43,592 nt of DNA. Origin: Chloroflexota bacterium. Its GTDB lineage: Bacteria; Chloroflexota; Anaerolineae; Caldilineales; Caldilineaceae. Below, piece after piece: positions 17,192 to 25,403 of the stretch; position 1 is the stretch's first letter, and each line of letters opens with the position of its first letter. The notes under the pieces are model-generated. The model searched no databases. It saw only the letters and a program-made list of their open reading frames with translations, and was not told the DNA's origin. The DNA is taken from contig JAJRVT010000004.1 of the NCBI GenBank assembly GCA_024277175.1, positions 1 through 43,592 on the forward strand, written 5' to 3'. The translations under genes and the position numbers were made by a program.

Positions 17192-18040
17192 TTATTCGAA
17201 TAAAGACATCTGCGCCGGGTGGGGGGGCACAGAGGGCGGCGTCCACGCCGGCAGATCCACGACCGCCCGCAGCCGTTCTTCCAGGCGGCGGACGCTGGCC
17301 GGTGAATGGCCCTCATACGGGTTATGCATATAGCCAAAGACATCCACGCCCAACCCGTCCAGGATGGCGAGGCGACCGGTCCAGCGTTCCAGATCCGCGT
17401 CCCGGGGGAAGGTGATCTCCCGGTCGCCGACAGGGCCGTCTTTGTCGTCGCCGATCCAGCGGATGAGCGCGAAGTCGGGCGCGCGCTCCTGCATCACCAG
17501 GGCTAGCCAGGCGTCGAACAGGTCCGCCGTCCCCACCCGATCCACCAGCGTTAGCCCGATCCCCAATTCGGCGACGTAGGCGGCGAAAGCGGGCGTCATC
17601 AGATCGGGCGAACGCACCTCCACGGCCAGGCGCAATCCGTCCAGCCGTCCGGCGATCCAGGCCAGGTAGTCGGCCAGCGCGCGGCCGTCATGCTGGCGGC
17701 TCAGGCTGGGCGGCAGTTGGAGAAGGGCCGGCGCAGCCCGGTTTCCCAGCCTTCGCAGCAGATCAAGGAAACTTAGCGTCTCCGGTTCGCAGTCGACCAA
17801 CCGCTTTTCGTGGCTGATGGCGCGGGGGAATTTCAGACAGAAGGTGAAGTCGTCGGGCGTGGCCTGCAACCAGTTGTCGACCGTCGTCGTCCGCGGCTGT
17901 CCATAGAAACTGCTGTTGACCTGGACCGTGCGGAAGCGATGCGCGTAGTAGGTCAGATATTGGGAGCGGGGGAGCGTCTCGGGATAAAAGACGCCCCGCC
18001 ACGCATCGAAGAGCCAGGAAGCAACGCCAAGGGATATCAT
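17192..18040 (-). CDS. DUF72 family (YecE-like) TIM-barrel protein
   Basis: A 282-residue soluble protein. The start GVASWLFDAWRGVFYPETLP, then YAHRFRTVQVNSSFYGQPR, FTFCLKFPRAISHEK, ALLQLPPSL, LAVEVRSPD and FGYMHNPYEGHSP are in the order typical of DUF72. The fold is a TIM barrel with a conserved pocket; no biochemical function is established. The C-terminal MSLFE tail with upstream prolines is also usual. It is the promoter-proximal gene of a unit with the phosphorylase-like and SirB1-like genes. The 200 bp upstream (18041-18249) shows no gene. Confidence 0.9.
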   Translation of the reverse strand: MISLGVASWLFDAWRGVFYPETLPRSQYLTYYAHRFRTVQVNSSFYGQPRTTTVDNWLQATPDDFTFCLKFPRAISHEKRLVDCEPETLSFLDLLRRLGNRAAPALLQLPPSLSRQHDGRALADYLAWIAGRLDGLRLAVEVRSPDLMTPAFAAYVAELGIGLTLVDRVGTADLFDAWLALVMQERAPDFALIRWIGDDKDGPVGDREITFPRDADLERWTGRLAILDGLGVDVFGYMHNPYEGHSPASVRRLEERLRAVVDLPAWTPPSVPPHPAQMSLFE

Positions 18041-18249
18041 GTCCGAATCATATCATCTACGCTCGCTGCAGCGAAAGTGAGGGACGAACCGCGGGCGTCC
18101 GTTTATTTCCCGCCAAGTGTATCACAACTTCCCGCGACTACGCATCTGCCAAAATTCTCCGGGTGCGTCCAAAATGAGAGTTAGACCCAACCTCCGGGAT
18201 GCGGCTTGAAAGTGTTCGGTCATAGGCAAGCGTCGTAAAAAATTGCTCC

Positions 18250-18287
18250 TTGAAATTATGTTATAAGATGTTATAATACGTCTTATA
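18250..18287 (+). promoter_or_regulatory. Promoter and palindromic operator of the GntR regulator
   Basis: -35 TTGAAA (18250-18255) and -10 TATAAT (18272-18277) are spaced by 16 bp. The -10 lies inside a quasi-palindrome with arms TATAAGA (18262-18268) and TCTTATA (18281-18287). Such a site over the core promoter is what an autoregulating GntR/HutC repressor would use. Confidence 0.6.
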
Positions 18288-18365
18288 GCATTAACAGCGC
18301 CCTTGCCAATCACATTCGCCATCCACAAAGCCCCTCTTCGGGGGTATGGGGAGACCAGTTGCAGC

Positions 18366-19166
18366 ATGAAGATGGAGCGCGATAGTCTGACGCCTCTTTA
18401 TAGCCAACTCGCCGCCGCCCTGCGCAGGCAGATCGAAGCCGGAGATTTTGAACCGGGTAGTGCGATCCCTGCGGAAAGCGAACTGGTGCGCCGTTATCAG
18501 GTGAGCCGGATCACTGTGCGCAAAGCCCTGGATGTGCTGGTGAAGGAGGGGCTGATCGTGCGCCAGCAAGGCAAGGGTACGTTCGTTCGCCCCACCCTGC
18601 TCGAAGAGAGCCTGACCTCTTTACAGGGCTTCGCCGAATTGATGGTCAGCACCCACCCGGAACAGGTGATGGAAGTCCCCGTTTTCGAGTTCATCCCCGC
18701 ACCGGAGGCCGTCGCCGCTGCTCTGGATCTGGACGACGACGCTTATGTGTTGCATATCGAGCGCCGGCATATCCTGGAAGGCGTCCCCATCGCCTACGCC
18801 ACCATCTTCCTGCCGGCCAGCCTGGGGCGCGCGCTGACCGTGGATGACGTCTGCACCACACCCATCTACACCTTGATTACAGAGCGGGCGGGCCTCACTA
18901 TCAAGCGCGCCGCCCAAACCATTCGCGCGGTCAGCGCCAACGAAGAGGTGGCCGCCGCCCTCGACGTTCCGCCGGGCGCGCCGCTACTCTCCGTTCATCG
19001 CATCACCTATTCCACAGAGGAAACGCCGGTTGAATACATCGAACTGCTCTATCGGGGCGACCGGCATGAGTTGGCCCTGGAGCTATACCGCACCGCCAGC
19101 GAGAATCTGCTGCGTCCAATCAAAAATTTTGTCGCCATTACGGAGGAAACGCCAGATCCGGGCTGA
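18366..19166 (+). CDS. GntR/HutC-family transcriptional regulator
   Basis: A 266-residue DNA-binding regulator. The N-terminal GntR winged helix (about 8-75) is LYSQLAAALRRQIEAGDF, SAIPAESELVRRYQVSRITV and LIVRQQGKGTFV. A UTRA ligand-binding domain follows (about 95-240; YVLHIERRHILEGVPIAYAT, PVEYIELLYRGDR). HutC-type members are repressors released by a small metabolite. ATG 18366 is preceded by GGGGAGA; a TTG at 18303 would add 21 residues. It is the first gene of the run with creatininase, aminotransferase and ABC importer genes, and probably controls them. Confidence 0.9.
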   Translation: MKMERDSLTPLYSQLAAALRRQIEAGDFEPGSAIPAESELVRRYQVSRITVRKALDVLVKEGLIVRQQGKGTFVRPTLLEESLTSLQGFAELMVSTHPEQVMEVPVFEFIPAPEAVAAALDLDDDAYVLHIERRHILEGVPIAYATIFLPASLGRALTVDDVCTTPIYTLITERAGLTIKRAAQTIRAVSANEEVAAALDVPPGAPLLSVHRITYSTEETPVEYIELLYRGDRHELALELYRTASENLLRPIKNFVAITEETPDPG

Positions 19167-19206
19167 ACTTGACGCCTGACCAGCGCTAGACGCGGATCTT
19201 GCCACC

Positions 19207-19225
19207 ATCCGGCCATTGGCCGGAT
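19207..19225 (+). promoter_or_regulatory. Palindrome before the creatininase-like gene
   Basis: ATCCGGCCA-T-TGGCCGGAT, perfect 9-bp arms around one base, 23 bp before the ATG. It may be a regulator-binding site or a small leader hairpin. It differs from the TATAAGA operator upstream. Confidence 0.4.
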
Positions 19226-19247
19226 CATACACACAAGGACACGCCCT

Positions 19248-20009
19248 ATGAAAGGAATCAGACTGGCTGAACTGATCTGGGAGGAGGCCGCCGACGCCGT
19301 CGAGAAGTATCCCATCGCCATGTTGCCTATCGGCGGCGGAACCAAGGAGCACGGTCCTCACCTGCCCTGTGGCACGGACATGATGGTGGTGGATGAACTG
19401 GCGGAGCGGGTGCTGCGGGAGTCCCCCGTGATGCTGTTGCCGACCCTGCCCTACGCCTATTACCCCGCGTTCGTCGACTGGCCCGGCAGCGTCTCCATCG
19501 AAGCCAACCACTTCAAGGACATGGTGGGCGACATCATCCGTTCGCTGCACCGCCACGGGACTAAAAAATTCTTCATCCTCGACGGCGGCGTCTCGACTCA
19601 CTATCCATTGCTCACCCTGGCCCGGGACCTGCACAACGAACTGGGGATCTACGTGGCCGTGACCAACATCCTGGGACTGGGCAGCGAGGTCGAAGAGGAG
19701 ATCGCCGAGCAGGAGTCGGGCGGCCATGCCGATGAGATGGAGACCTCCTGTATGCTGGTCATCCGCCCGGATTTGGTGAAGATGGAGCGGGCCGTCAAGG
19801 AGTTTCGGCGGGTCATGCCGGGCGTGGTCGGGGCCAATGGCGTGATCAAGGTCAGCATCGGCGGCAAGATGCGCACCAAGAGCGGCGTCAACGGCGACCC
19901 TACCCTGGCCACCCCGGAGAAGGGCGAAAAGGTGCTGGAAGCCATGGCCCAGGATATGATCACCTACCTGCGACATTTCGCCGATCTGCCACTCCCCGAC
20001 AAGGCGTAA
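19248..20009 (+). CDS. Creatininase-family amidohydrolase
   Basis: A 253-residue cytosolic metalloenzyme. Metal ligands appear in TKEHGPHLPCGTD (E34, H35/H38, D44) and GGHADEMETS (H160, E165), and the ALPIGG-like strand precedes them. Family members hydrolyse cyclic or linear amides (creatinine, formamidopyrimidines, mycofactocin precursor). The usual NGHGGN segment is replaced by LDGGVSTHYPL, so the substrate probably differs from creatinine. ATG follows an AAGGACA site. The class III aminotransferase starts 3 bp after its stop, implying a coupled two-step pathway. Confidence 0.88.
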   Translation: MKGIRLAELIWEEAADAVEKYPIAMLPIGGGTKEHGPHLPCGTDMMVVDELAERVLRESPVMLLPTLPYAYYPAFVDWPGSVSIEANHFKDMVGDIIRSLHRHGTKKFFILDGGVSTHYPLLTLARDLHNELGIYVAVTNILGLGSEVEEEIAEQESGGHADEMETSCMLVIRPDLVKMERAVKEFRRVMPGVVGANGVIKVSIGGKMRTKSGVNGDPTLATPEKGEKVLEAMAQDMITYLRHFADLPLPDKA

Positions 20010-20012
20010 GAC

Positions 20013-21290
20013 ATGGCTGAAAACGACATGGATTTTTTGGACGTGGCCGCGGCCCATGATGTGGACTTCAACCCCGCGCAGCCGCCCCTGGTCATCGAGC
20101 GCGGCCATGGGGTGATGATCATGGACAGCGACGGCCACGAGGCCATCGATCTGAGCGACATCAACGCCAGCGTGGGTCACTGTCACCCCCGCCACGTGGC
20201 CGCGATCCAGGAGGCCGCGGCCACGTTGATCACGAGCAAGGGAACCCTGCCCAATCCGCCCCGCAGCCGCCTGATCCAGACGCTGGTCGACCTGACGCCC
20301 GACAACCTGGACAAGGTCTTTCTGGCCACCAGCGGCAGCGAGGTCTGCGAATGGGCTTTCCGCATCGCCCGCCGGGCCAGCGGTCGCCACGAGGTGCTCT
20401 CGTTTTGGGGCGGGGTTTATGGCCGGACCTACGGCGCCATGAGCATGAATGGGCTTGTGCGCCGCAAGCGTCGCTTTGGCCCACTTATGCCTGGAGCCAT
20501 CTACGCGCCCTATCCCAACTGCTATCACTGCCCCTTTGGCAAGCAGGTGGAAAGTTGCGGCTTCTTCTGCATCGACTATCTGGACCTGGTCATCGACGCC
20601 GAGGGGACTGACGACCTGGCCGCGTTGATCATCGAGCCATACCTGGGCGTGGGCGGGATCGTCTTTCCGCCGGACGGCTATCTGAGTCGTCTCCAGGCGT
20701 GGGCCAGGGAGCGGGACGTCATCTTTATCCTGGATGAGGTGCAAGCCTCCTTCGGTCGCACCGGGAAGATGTTTGCGCTGGAGTGGGACGGCATCGAGCC
20801 AGACATCCTCTGCGTGGGCAAGGGACTGGGCGGCGGCGTCTCTATCGCCGCCTTCCTGGCCGAATCCGCCATCACCGACGCGCTGGTCCCGGCTGAGCTG
20901 AGCGGCGGCAACGGGGGCAACTACCTGGCATGCTCCGCCGCCCTGGCCGTCATCGATATTATCGAAAAGGAGAAACTGGTCGACAATGCCCGCCGGATCG
21001 GCGAGTTCTTTCTGGCGCATTTCCGGCGCTGGCAGGAACGGTACAGCGTCATCGGCAATGTGCGCGGCAAGGGACTGGCCCTGGCCATGGAATTCGTCAA
21101 AGATCGGGAGACCAAAGAGCCGCTCCACACAGTTCCCCGCCAGATCAGCCGCGCCGCTTACGCCAGGGGCGTCTATCTCCCGGCCACAGGCAATATCCTG
21201 GGCGTGCGTCCGCCGCTGGTCATCACCGCGGAGGAGGCGCAACGGTCGGTGGACGTCATCGGCGAGGCTTTGGAGGAGGTATTGGGGTGA
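20013..21290 (+). CDS. Class III (omega-type) PLP-dependent aminotransferase
   Basis: A 425-residue fold-type I aminotransferase. PLP residues are GSEVCEWAFRIAR (phosphate site), FILDEVQASFGRTG (Asp to the pyridine N) and K270 in LCVGKGLGGGVS (Schiff base). The relatives are 4-aminobutyrate, acetylornithine and 2,2-dialkylglycine enzymes; exact specificity is not evident. A segment with Cys residues (YPNCYHCPFGKQVESCGFFC, about residues 166-185) is unusual and may bind metal or be structural. It is coupled to the creatininase-like gene and precedes the importer genes. It probably deaminates the amine released by the hydrolase or the imported compound. Confidence 0.9.
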   Translation: MAENDMDFLDVAAAHDVDFNPAQPPLVIERGHGVMIMDSDGHEAIDLSDINASVGHCHPRHVAAIQEAAATLITSKGTLPNPPRSRLIQTLVDLTPDNLDKVFLATSGSEVCEWAFRIARRASGRHEVLSFWGGVYGRTYGAMSMNGLVRRKRRFGPLMPGAIYAPYPNCYHCPFGKQVESCGFFCIDYLDLVIDAEGTDDLAALIIEPYLGVGGIVFPPDGYLSRLQAWARERDVIFILDEVQASFGRTGKMFALEWDGIEPDILCVGKGLGGGVSIAAFLAESAITDALVPAELSGGNGGNYLACSAALAVIDIIEKEKLVDNARRIGEFFLAHFRRWQERYSVIGNVRGKGLALAMEFVKDRETKEPLHTVPRQISRAAYARGVYLPATGNILGVRPPLVITAEEAQRSVDVIGEALEEVLG

Positions 21291-21294
21291 CAGG

Positions 21295-21362
21295 GAGAGA
21301 TGGGAGGGTTGAAGAGATTGGGAGAGCCGCCAATCTCTGATCTCTTCAGTCTCCTTCATCTC
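21295..21362. repeat. AGAGATTGG hairpin repeat after the aminotransferase
   Basis: Perfect inner arms AGAGATTGG (21313-21321) and CCAATCTCT (21330-21338) with an 8-nt loop, extended outward by imperfect pairing from GAGATGGGAGG to CCTTCATCTC. The cluster begins right after a TGA stop (GGTGACAGG). It could attenuate transcription into the importer genes. Confidence 0.55.
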
Positions 21363-21435
21363 TAATGGAAGCGGTGTTCCAACAGCGATAGTCGGATTGT
21401 TACGATTCAGTTCAGTACACCCAAGGAGGGAAAAG

Positions 21436-23058
21436 ATGAATGTAAACGCCAAACGAGTACTTGTGATCGCCCTGTTGCTGGCGCTCGCCGTCCTGGCAGG
21501 GTGCAGCGCAGCTCCCCAGGCGGAGACCGCCGCGTCGGCCGATACAGGCGCGGCTGCGGGCGAGGCCGCCGGTCCCACCGTCATCCGCTATCCCATCACC
21601 AGTGACCCCAGCAGCCTGGAGCCGGGCCTGGTGTTGGAGCTTTTCGCCGGCCAGATCGCCCTTGATCTCCACGCCGGTCTGCTTACTTACAACGAGAACA
21701 CTGAGTTGACGCCCTACATCGCCGAGTCGTGGGAAGTCTCCGATGATGGCACGGTCTACACCTTCCACCTGCGGGACGACGCGCTCTGGCACAACGGTCG
21801 CCAAGTGGTGGCCGAAGATTTCAAAAAGGGGTGGGAGCGCTATCTGGATCCTAACGTGGGCGCGCAGAGCGGAGGCGCTCCCTTCATGGCCATCGTCGGC
21901 GCTGAGGCCTACGCCAACGGCGAGGCCGACGAGTTGACGGGCGTGGAGGCGCTGGACGATCAGACGCTCCAGGTGACGTTGACCGAGCCCAGTTCGTCCT
22001 TCCTCCAGAACCTGGCGGTCACGACCACCTGGGTGGTCCCGTCCGAGGCCGTGGTGGAAGGCCAGCCGGAATGGGTGGACAAACCGGTGGGCGCGGGGCC
22101 GTTCAAGTTTGTGGAATGGCAGCCCAATGTCAAGATTGTGCTGGAGGCCAATCCGGATTTCTTCCTGGGTAAGCCGGCCATCGACCGCATCGAATACGTC
22201 ATCGTGCCCGACGCCAACACGGCCCTGGCCCAGTATGAGGCCGGTGAACTCGACATCGCGCCCGTGCCCCCGTCCGACCTGCAACGGGTGAGCGAGGACC
22301 CGACCCTGAGCCAGGAATTGGGCCGCTGGACGCGCGCGCAGCTCATCTACGCGGGCATGAACCAGAGTATGTTCGAACCCTTCAAGGACGTCAAGGTGCG
22401 CCAGGCGTTCAACTACGCCATCGACCGTAAGTCGATCATCACCAATATTCTCAACGATGCCTGGGAGCCAGCCACCGGTTTGGTGCCGCCTCACATCCCG
22501 GAGTATAACCCGGACCTGGAGGGCTACCCCTACGATCCTGAAAAGGCCAAGGCTTTGATGGCCGAGGCCGGTTATCCGGATGGCGAAGGCTTCCCGCCTC
22601 TGGAGATCGCCACCCTGAACACCACCACCGCCGAAGCCATCGCCGCCCAGCTCAGCAGCAACCTGGGGATTCAAATCGAGGTGTTGCAGCCGGAGCGCGG
22701 CGACATGATCGACGGCCTGTGGGAGCACGATCGTTGGTCTTTCTTCTTCTTCGGCTGGACAGCGGATCGTCCCTCGGCGGCTGTGTGGCTCTATGAGTTG
22801 CTCTACGGTGGGCTTGATAGCAACTTCTCCACCTATGACAACCCGGAGTATAACGCGTTGGTGGACAAAGCCATGGCCGCTATCGATCCGGAAGAGGCCA
22901 AAGGATACTGGCAGCAGGCGGAAGAACTGGCCATGGAGGACGCGGCCATGATCCCCTTCGCCTATTCCCGCTATCTCTATCTGGTCAAGCCCAACGTCAA
23001 GGGCTTCAGCGCCAATCTCTTCGGTCCCATCGGGTTCGCGGGGGTGACCAAGGAGTAG
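21436..23058 (+). CDS. Peptide/oligopeptide-type ABC transporter substrate-binding lipoprotein
   Basis: A 540-residue SBP_bac_5 (DppA/OppA) lipoprotein anchored outside the membrane. The signal peptide MNVNAKRVLVIALLLALAVL ends in lipobox LAGC with C23, followed by an Ala-rich linker. Family motifs are ITSDPSSLEPGL, LTPYIAESWEVSDDGTVYTF, RDDALWHNGRQVVAEDFKKG and VRQAFNYAIDRKSII. A strong AAGGAGGG sits 5 nt before ATG 21436. The neighbouring enzymes suggest the ligand is an amide- or amine-bearing metabolite rather than a general peptide. Confidence 0.93.
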   Translation: MNVNAKRVLVIALLLALAVLAGCSAAPQAETAASADTGAAAGEAAGPTVIRYPITSDPSSLEPGLVLELFAGQIALDLHAGLLTYNENTELTPYIAESWEVSDDGTVYTFHLRDDALWHNGRQVVAEDFKKGWERYLDPNVGAQSGGAPFMAIVGAEAYANGEADELTGVEALDDQTLQVTLTEPSSSFLQNLAVTTTWVVPSEAVVEGQPEWVDKPVGAGPFKFVEWQPNVKIVLEANPDFFLGKPAIDRIEYVIVPDANTALAQYEAGELDIAPVPPSDLQRVSEDPTLSQELGRWTRAQLIYAGMNQSMFEPFKDVKVRQAFNYAIDRKSIITNILNDAWEPATGLVPPHIPEYNPDLEGYPYDPEKAKALMAEAGYPDGEGFPPLEIATLNTTTAEAIAAQLSSNLGIQIEVLQPERGDMIDGLWEHDRWSFFFFGWTADRPSAAVWLYELLYGGLDSNFSTYDNPEYNALVDKAMAAIDPEEAKGYWQQAEELAMEDAAMIPFAYSRYLYLVKPNVKGFSANLFGPIGFAGVTKE

Positions 23059-23447
23059 GACTGGGTAGGTGCGGCTTGTAGCCGCATGTTTCTTGAATGT
23101 CATCTGCCGGGGAGTTCGGAACTCCCCGGCAGGTCGGCTGGAATAGGGGTTGTGCGGTTACAAACTGCACCTACTAGCGATTGGCTGGCCCGGGCGAGTC
23201 CAGTGGAACGTAAACGATGCAGGTCAGTTTGGGGCGGCCTTCGAGCCGGGTCCGCCTTGAACTGCAAGTTCAGGCTGAGAGCGAAAGTCGGCTCAAGCCG
23301 ACTGGCGGGAACGGCGCCTCTCAGCGACCAGTCCGCTTTAGCGGACTTCTGTTAGGGCTGCTGCGCACCCTGTTCCAAACAGCCTGAAATTCTATTTCAA
23401 GGGGACTCGTTCCAAACTGAAACGCACCCTTGTGGGGATTGCAGACC
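23059..23447. repeat. Gene-free gap holding a series of short palindromes
   Basis: No gene was found in these 389 bp. Separate hairpins occur: TGCGGCTTGTAGCCGCA (about 23067-23083); a 29-bp palindrome at 23104-23132 with 14-bp arms CTGCCGGGGAGTTC; TGAACTGCAAGTTCA (about 23258-23274); GTCGGCTCAAGCCGAC (about 23287-23302); and GTCCGCTTTAGCGGAC (about 23331-23346). GTGCGGTTACAAACTGCAC at about 23153 is another imperfect one. The cluster lies between the binding-protein gene and the permease genes. It may stabilise the abundant binding-protein mRNA and reduce downstream expression. Confidence 0.65.
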
Positions 23448-24377
23448 ATGCAACGCTATATCGTTCAACGTCTAATCTTCATCGTCTTTAGCCTGATCGG
23501 CGCCACATTTCTGGCGTTCGCAGCCTCGCGCCTGGCGCCGGGCGATCCCTTGCGCATGATGGTGGCGGACCGCAACCTGGACCCCGCGGTGGTGGCCGCG
23601 TGGGAGCAACGCTATGGCTTGGATAAACCGATCCCGGTGCAATATCTGTACTATGTCAAAAACGCGCTTCAGGGGGACCTGGGCACATCTTATCACTACA
23701 TCGGCACGCCGGTGACCGAGATCCTGGGGCCGGCCATGCTCGTCACCTTGCGTTGGGAGAGCGTGGGCCTGGCCCTGGCCGTGATCCTGGCGCTGATCCT
23801 GGGGACCATCTCGGCCATCAAACAGAACACCTGGGTGGATACGGTCACCATGACGGTGGCCCTGGCTGGCATTTCCCTGCCCGACTTTGCCCTGGCCACG
23901 TTTCTGATCGTGGGCTTTTCCCTGAAATTAGGCTGGTTCCCGGTGGCCGGGTTCGAGACGCCGCTACACTATGTGTTACCCGTCATTACTCTGGCCGTGG
24001 GGCCGACCGCGCTGCTCTCGCGCATGGTCCGCTCCTCCATGCTGGAGGTGATCCGCCAGGATTATATGATGACCGCCCGCTCCAAGGGACTGAGCGAACG
24101 AGCTATCATCGTCTATCACGGCCTGCGCAACGCCTTTCTCCCCATACTCACCATCGTGGGCATTCTGGTGGGGCGCATCCTCAGCGGCTCGTTTATCGTC
24201 GAGACAATTTTTAACATCCCGGGCATCGGGCGGGTTGGCGTCACCGCGGTCTTGCAGCGGGACTATCCCGTCATCCTGGGGGCGACCATTATTTTGGCCT
24301 CCGCGTTTCTGATCACCACCTTTGTCATAGATCTGCTTTATGGCGCGCTGGATCCCCGCATCCGCGTCTCCGATTAA
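23448..24377 (+). CDS. ABC transporter permease, DppB/OppB type
   Basis: A 309-residue inner-membrane permease with six predicted helices. The N-terminus MQRYIVQRLIFIVFSLIGAT and RLAPGDPLRMM are DppB hallmarks. The EAA loop that contacts the ATPase reads MTARSKGLSERAIIVYHGLR. The C-terminal ALDPRIRVSD is standard. ATG 23448 begins the conserved MQRYI; a 6-residue longer start is possible. It forms the channel with the following DppC-type protein. No ATP-binding subunit is encoded in the window. Confidence 0.92.
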   Translation: MQRYIVQRLIFIVFSLIGATFLAFAASRLAPGDPLRMMVADRNLDPAVVAAWEQRYGLDKPIPVQYLYYVKNALQGDLGTSYHYIGTPVTEILGPAMLVTLRWESVGLALAVILALILGTISAIKQNTWVDTVTMTVALAGISLPDFALATFLIVGFSLKLGWFPVAGFETPLHYVLPVITLAVGPTALLSRMVRSSMLEVIRQDYMMTARSKGLSERAIIVYHGLRNAFLPILTIVGILVGRILSGSFIVETIFNIPGIGRVGVTAVLQRDYPVILGATIILASAFLITTFVIDLLYGALDPRIRVSD

Positions 24378-24391
24378 TAACGAGATTGACG

Positions 24392-25279
24392 ATGACCCTT
24401 GCAGACGACCATACCATGATGCAAACTGACCGGCGTTCGACCAGCCTGTGGCGGGACGCGCTCAGACGTCTGGGGCGCAACAAGGCCGCGGTCGTCTCCG
24501 CTATTTTTCTCCTGTTGCTGATCTTCGTCGCCGTCTTCGCTCCCATCGTCGCACCCTATTCCCCCTACGAGACCGACTTCTCCCAGGTGCGCACCCTGCC
24601 CAGCACCGAGCACTGGCTGGGCACGGACGAGTTGGGGCGGGACATCCTCAGCCGGCTGATCTACGGGGCGCGGGTGTCGCTCTTCGTGGGCGTCACCGTG
24701 CAGTCCATGGCGACGTTTGTCGGCATTATTCTCGGACTGGTCGCCGGCTACTATGCGGGGATGACCGACATCGTCATCATGCGCGCCGTGGATATCATGT
24801 ACGCCTTCCCCAATTTCCTCTTCGCCGTCTTCATGGTCTCTCTGCTGGAACCTAGCGTGGGCAGCGTCATCCTCACGCTGAGCCTGGCCAGTTGGCCCTT
24901 TGTGGCCCGCCTGGTGCGCGGCCAGGTGCTCTCGCTGAAGAATCAAGAGTACGTCATGGCCGCCAAGGTCGTCGGCACGCCTGACCGCGCTATCATGCGC
25001 CGCCATATCCTGCCCAATGCCTTCAGCCCCATCATCGTCCAGTTCACCCTCGGCATCGCCGGCGTGATCATGGCCGAGGCCGCGCTCAGCTTCCTGGGCA
25101 TCGGCATCCGTCCGCCCAACCCCACCTGGGGCGGCATGATCAGCAAAGGCCGCGAGTTCTTCCGCACCGCGCCCCATCTGGCCATCTACCCCAGCATCGT
25201 ATTGGGGCTAACCATGATCGCCTTCAATTTCCTCGGCGATGGCCTGCGGGATGCGCTGGATCCACGGATGAAAAAGTAG
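24392..25279 (+). CDS. ABC transporter permease, DppC/OppC type
   Basis: A 295-residue inner-membrane permease. The N-terminal OppC_N helix (AVVSAIFLLLLIFVAVFAPI) is followed by APYSPYETDF and HWLGTDELGRDILSRLIYGAR, typical of DppC. The EAA motif is MAAKVVGTPDRAIMRRHILP, then AEAALSFLGIGIRPPNPTWG and DGLRDALDPRMKK. The ATG at 24392 is preferred over a TTG two codons upstream. The gene is 14 bp after the DppB-type gene and is the last of the transporter genes. DppD/DppF-type ATPases expected next are absent. Confidence 0.92.
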   Translation: MTLADDHTMMQTDRRSTSLWRDALRRLGRNKAAVVSAIFLLLLIFVAVFAPIVAPYSPYETDFSQVRTLPSTEHWLGTDELGRDILSRLIYGARVSLFVGVTVQSMATFVGIILGLVAGYYAGMTDIVIMRAVDIMYAFPNFLFAVFMVSLLEPSVGSVILTLSLASWPFVARLVRGQVLSLKNQEYVMAAKVVGTPDRAIMRRHILPNAFSPIIVQFTLGIAGVIMAEAALSFLGIGIRPPNPTWGGMISKGREFFRTAPHLAIYPSIVLGLTMIAFNFLGDGLRDALDPRMKK

Positions 25280-25317
25280 CGTAGGCCATATATACAGATG
25301 CACCTCATGATGAATTG

Positions 25318-25326
25318 TGCTACAAT
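25318..25326 (+). promoter_or_regulatory. Candidate extended -10 upstream of the META lipoprotein remnant
   Basis: TGCTACAAT at 25318-25326 matches the extended -10 pattern TGnTAnAAT, 78 bp before the ATG at 25404. No clear -35 is seen. Confidence 0.35.
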
Positions 25327-25403
25327 GCCTCTGCATTCGCGCGCGTTTTTAATCAACCTGGACCCATTCAATCCAAGTCCCGACCCAAGGAGATTCCCAT
25401 CTC

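Noticed and set aside
19083-21584. 833-codon open frame on the minus strand
   Set aside because: It runs antisense to the creatininase, aminotransferase and start of the binding-protein genes, which all have intact family motifs. The translation is His/Gln/Asp-rich without recognisable domains, as expected from GC-rich antisense sequence.
21412-23103. 563-codon minus-strand open frame
   Set aside because: Antisense shadow of the binding lipoprotein gene; composition artefact.
23059-23447. tRNA or other structured RNA gene
   Set aside because: The hairpins do not form a cloverleaf and no CCA end or conserved tRNA T-loop sequence was found.
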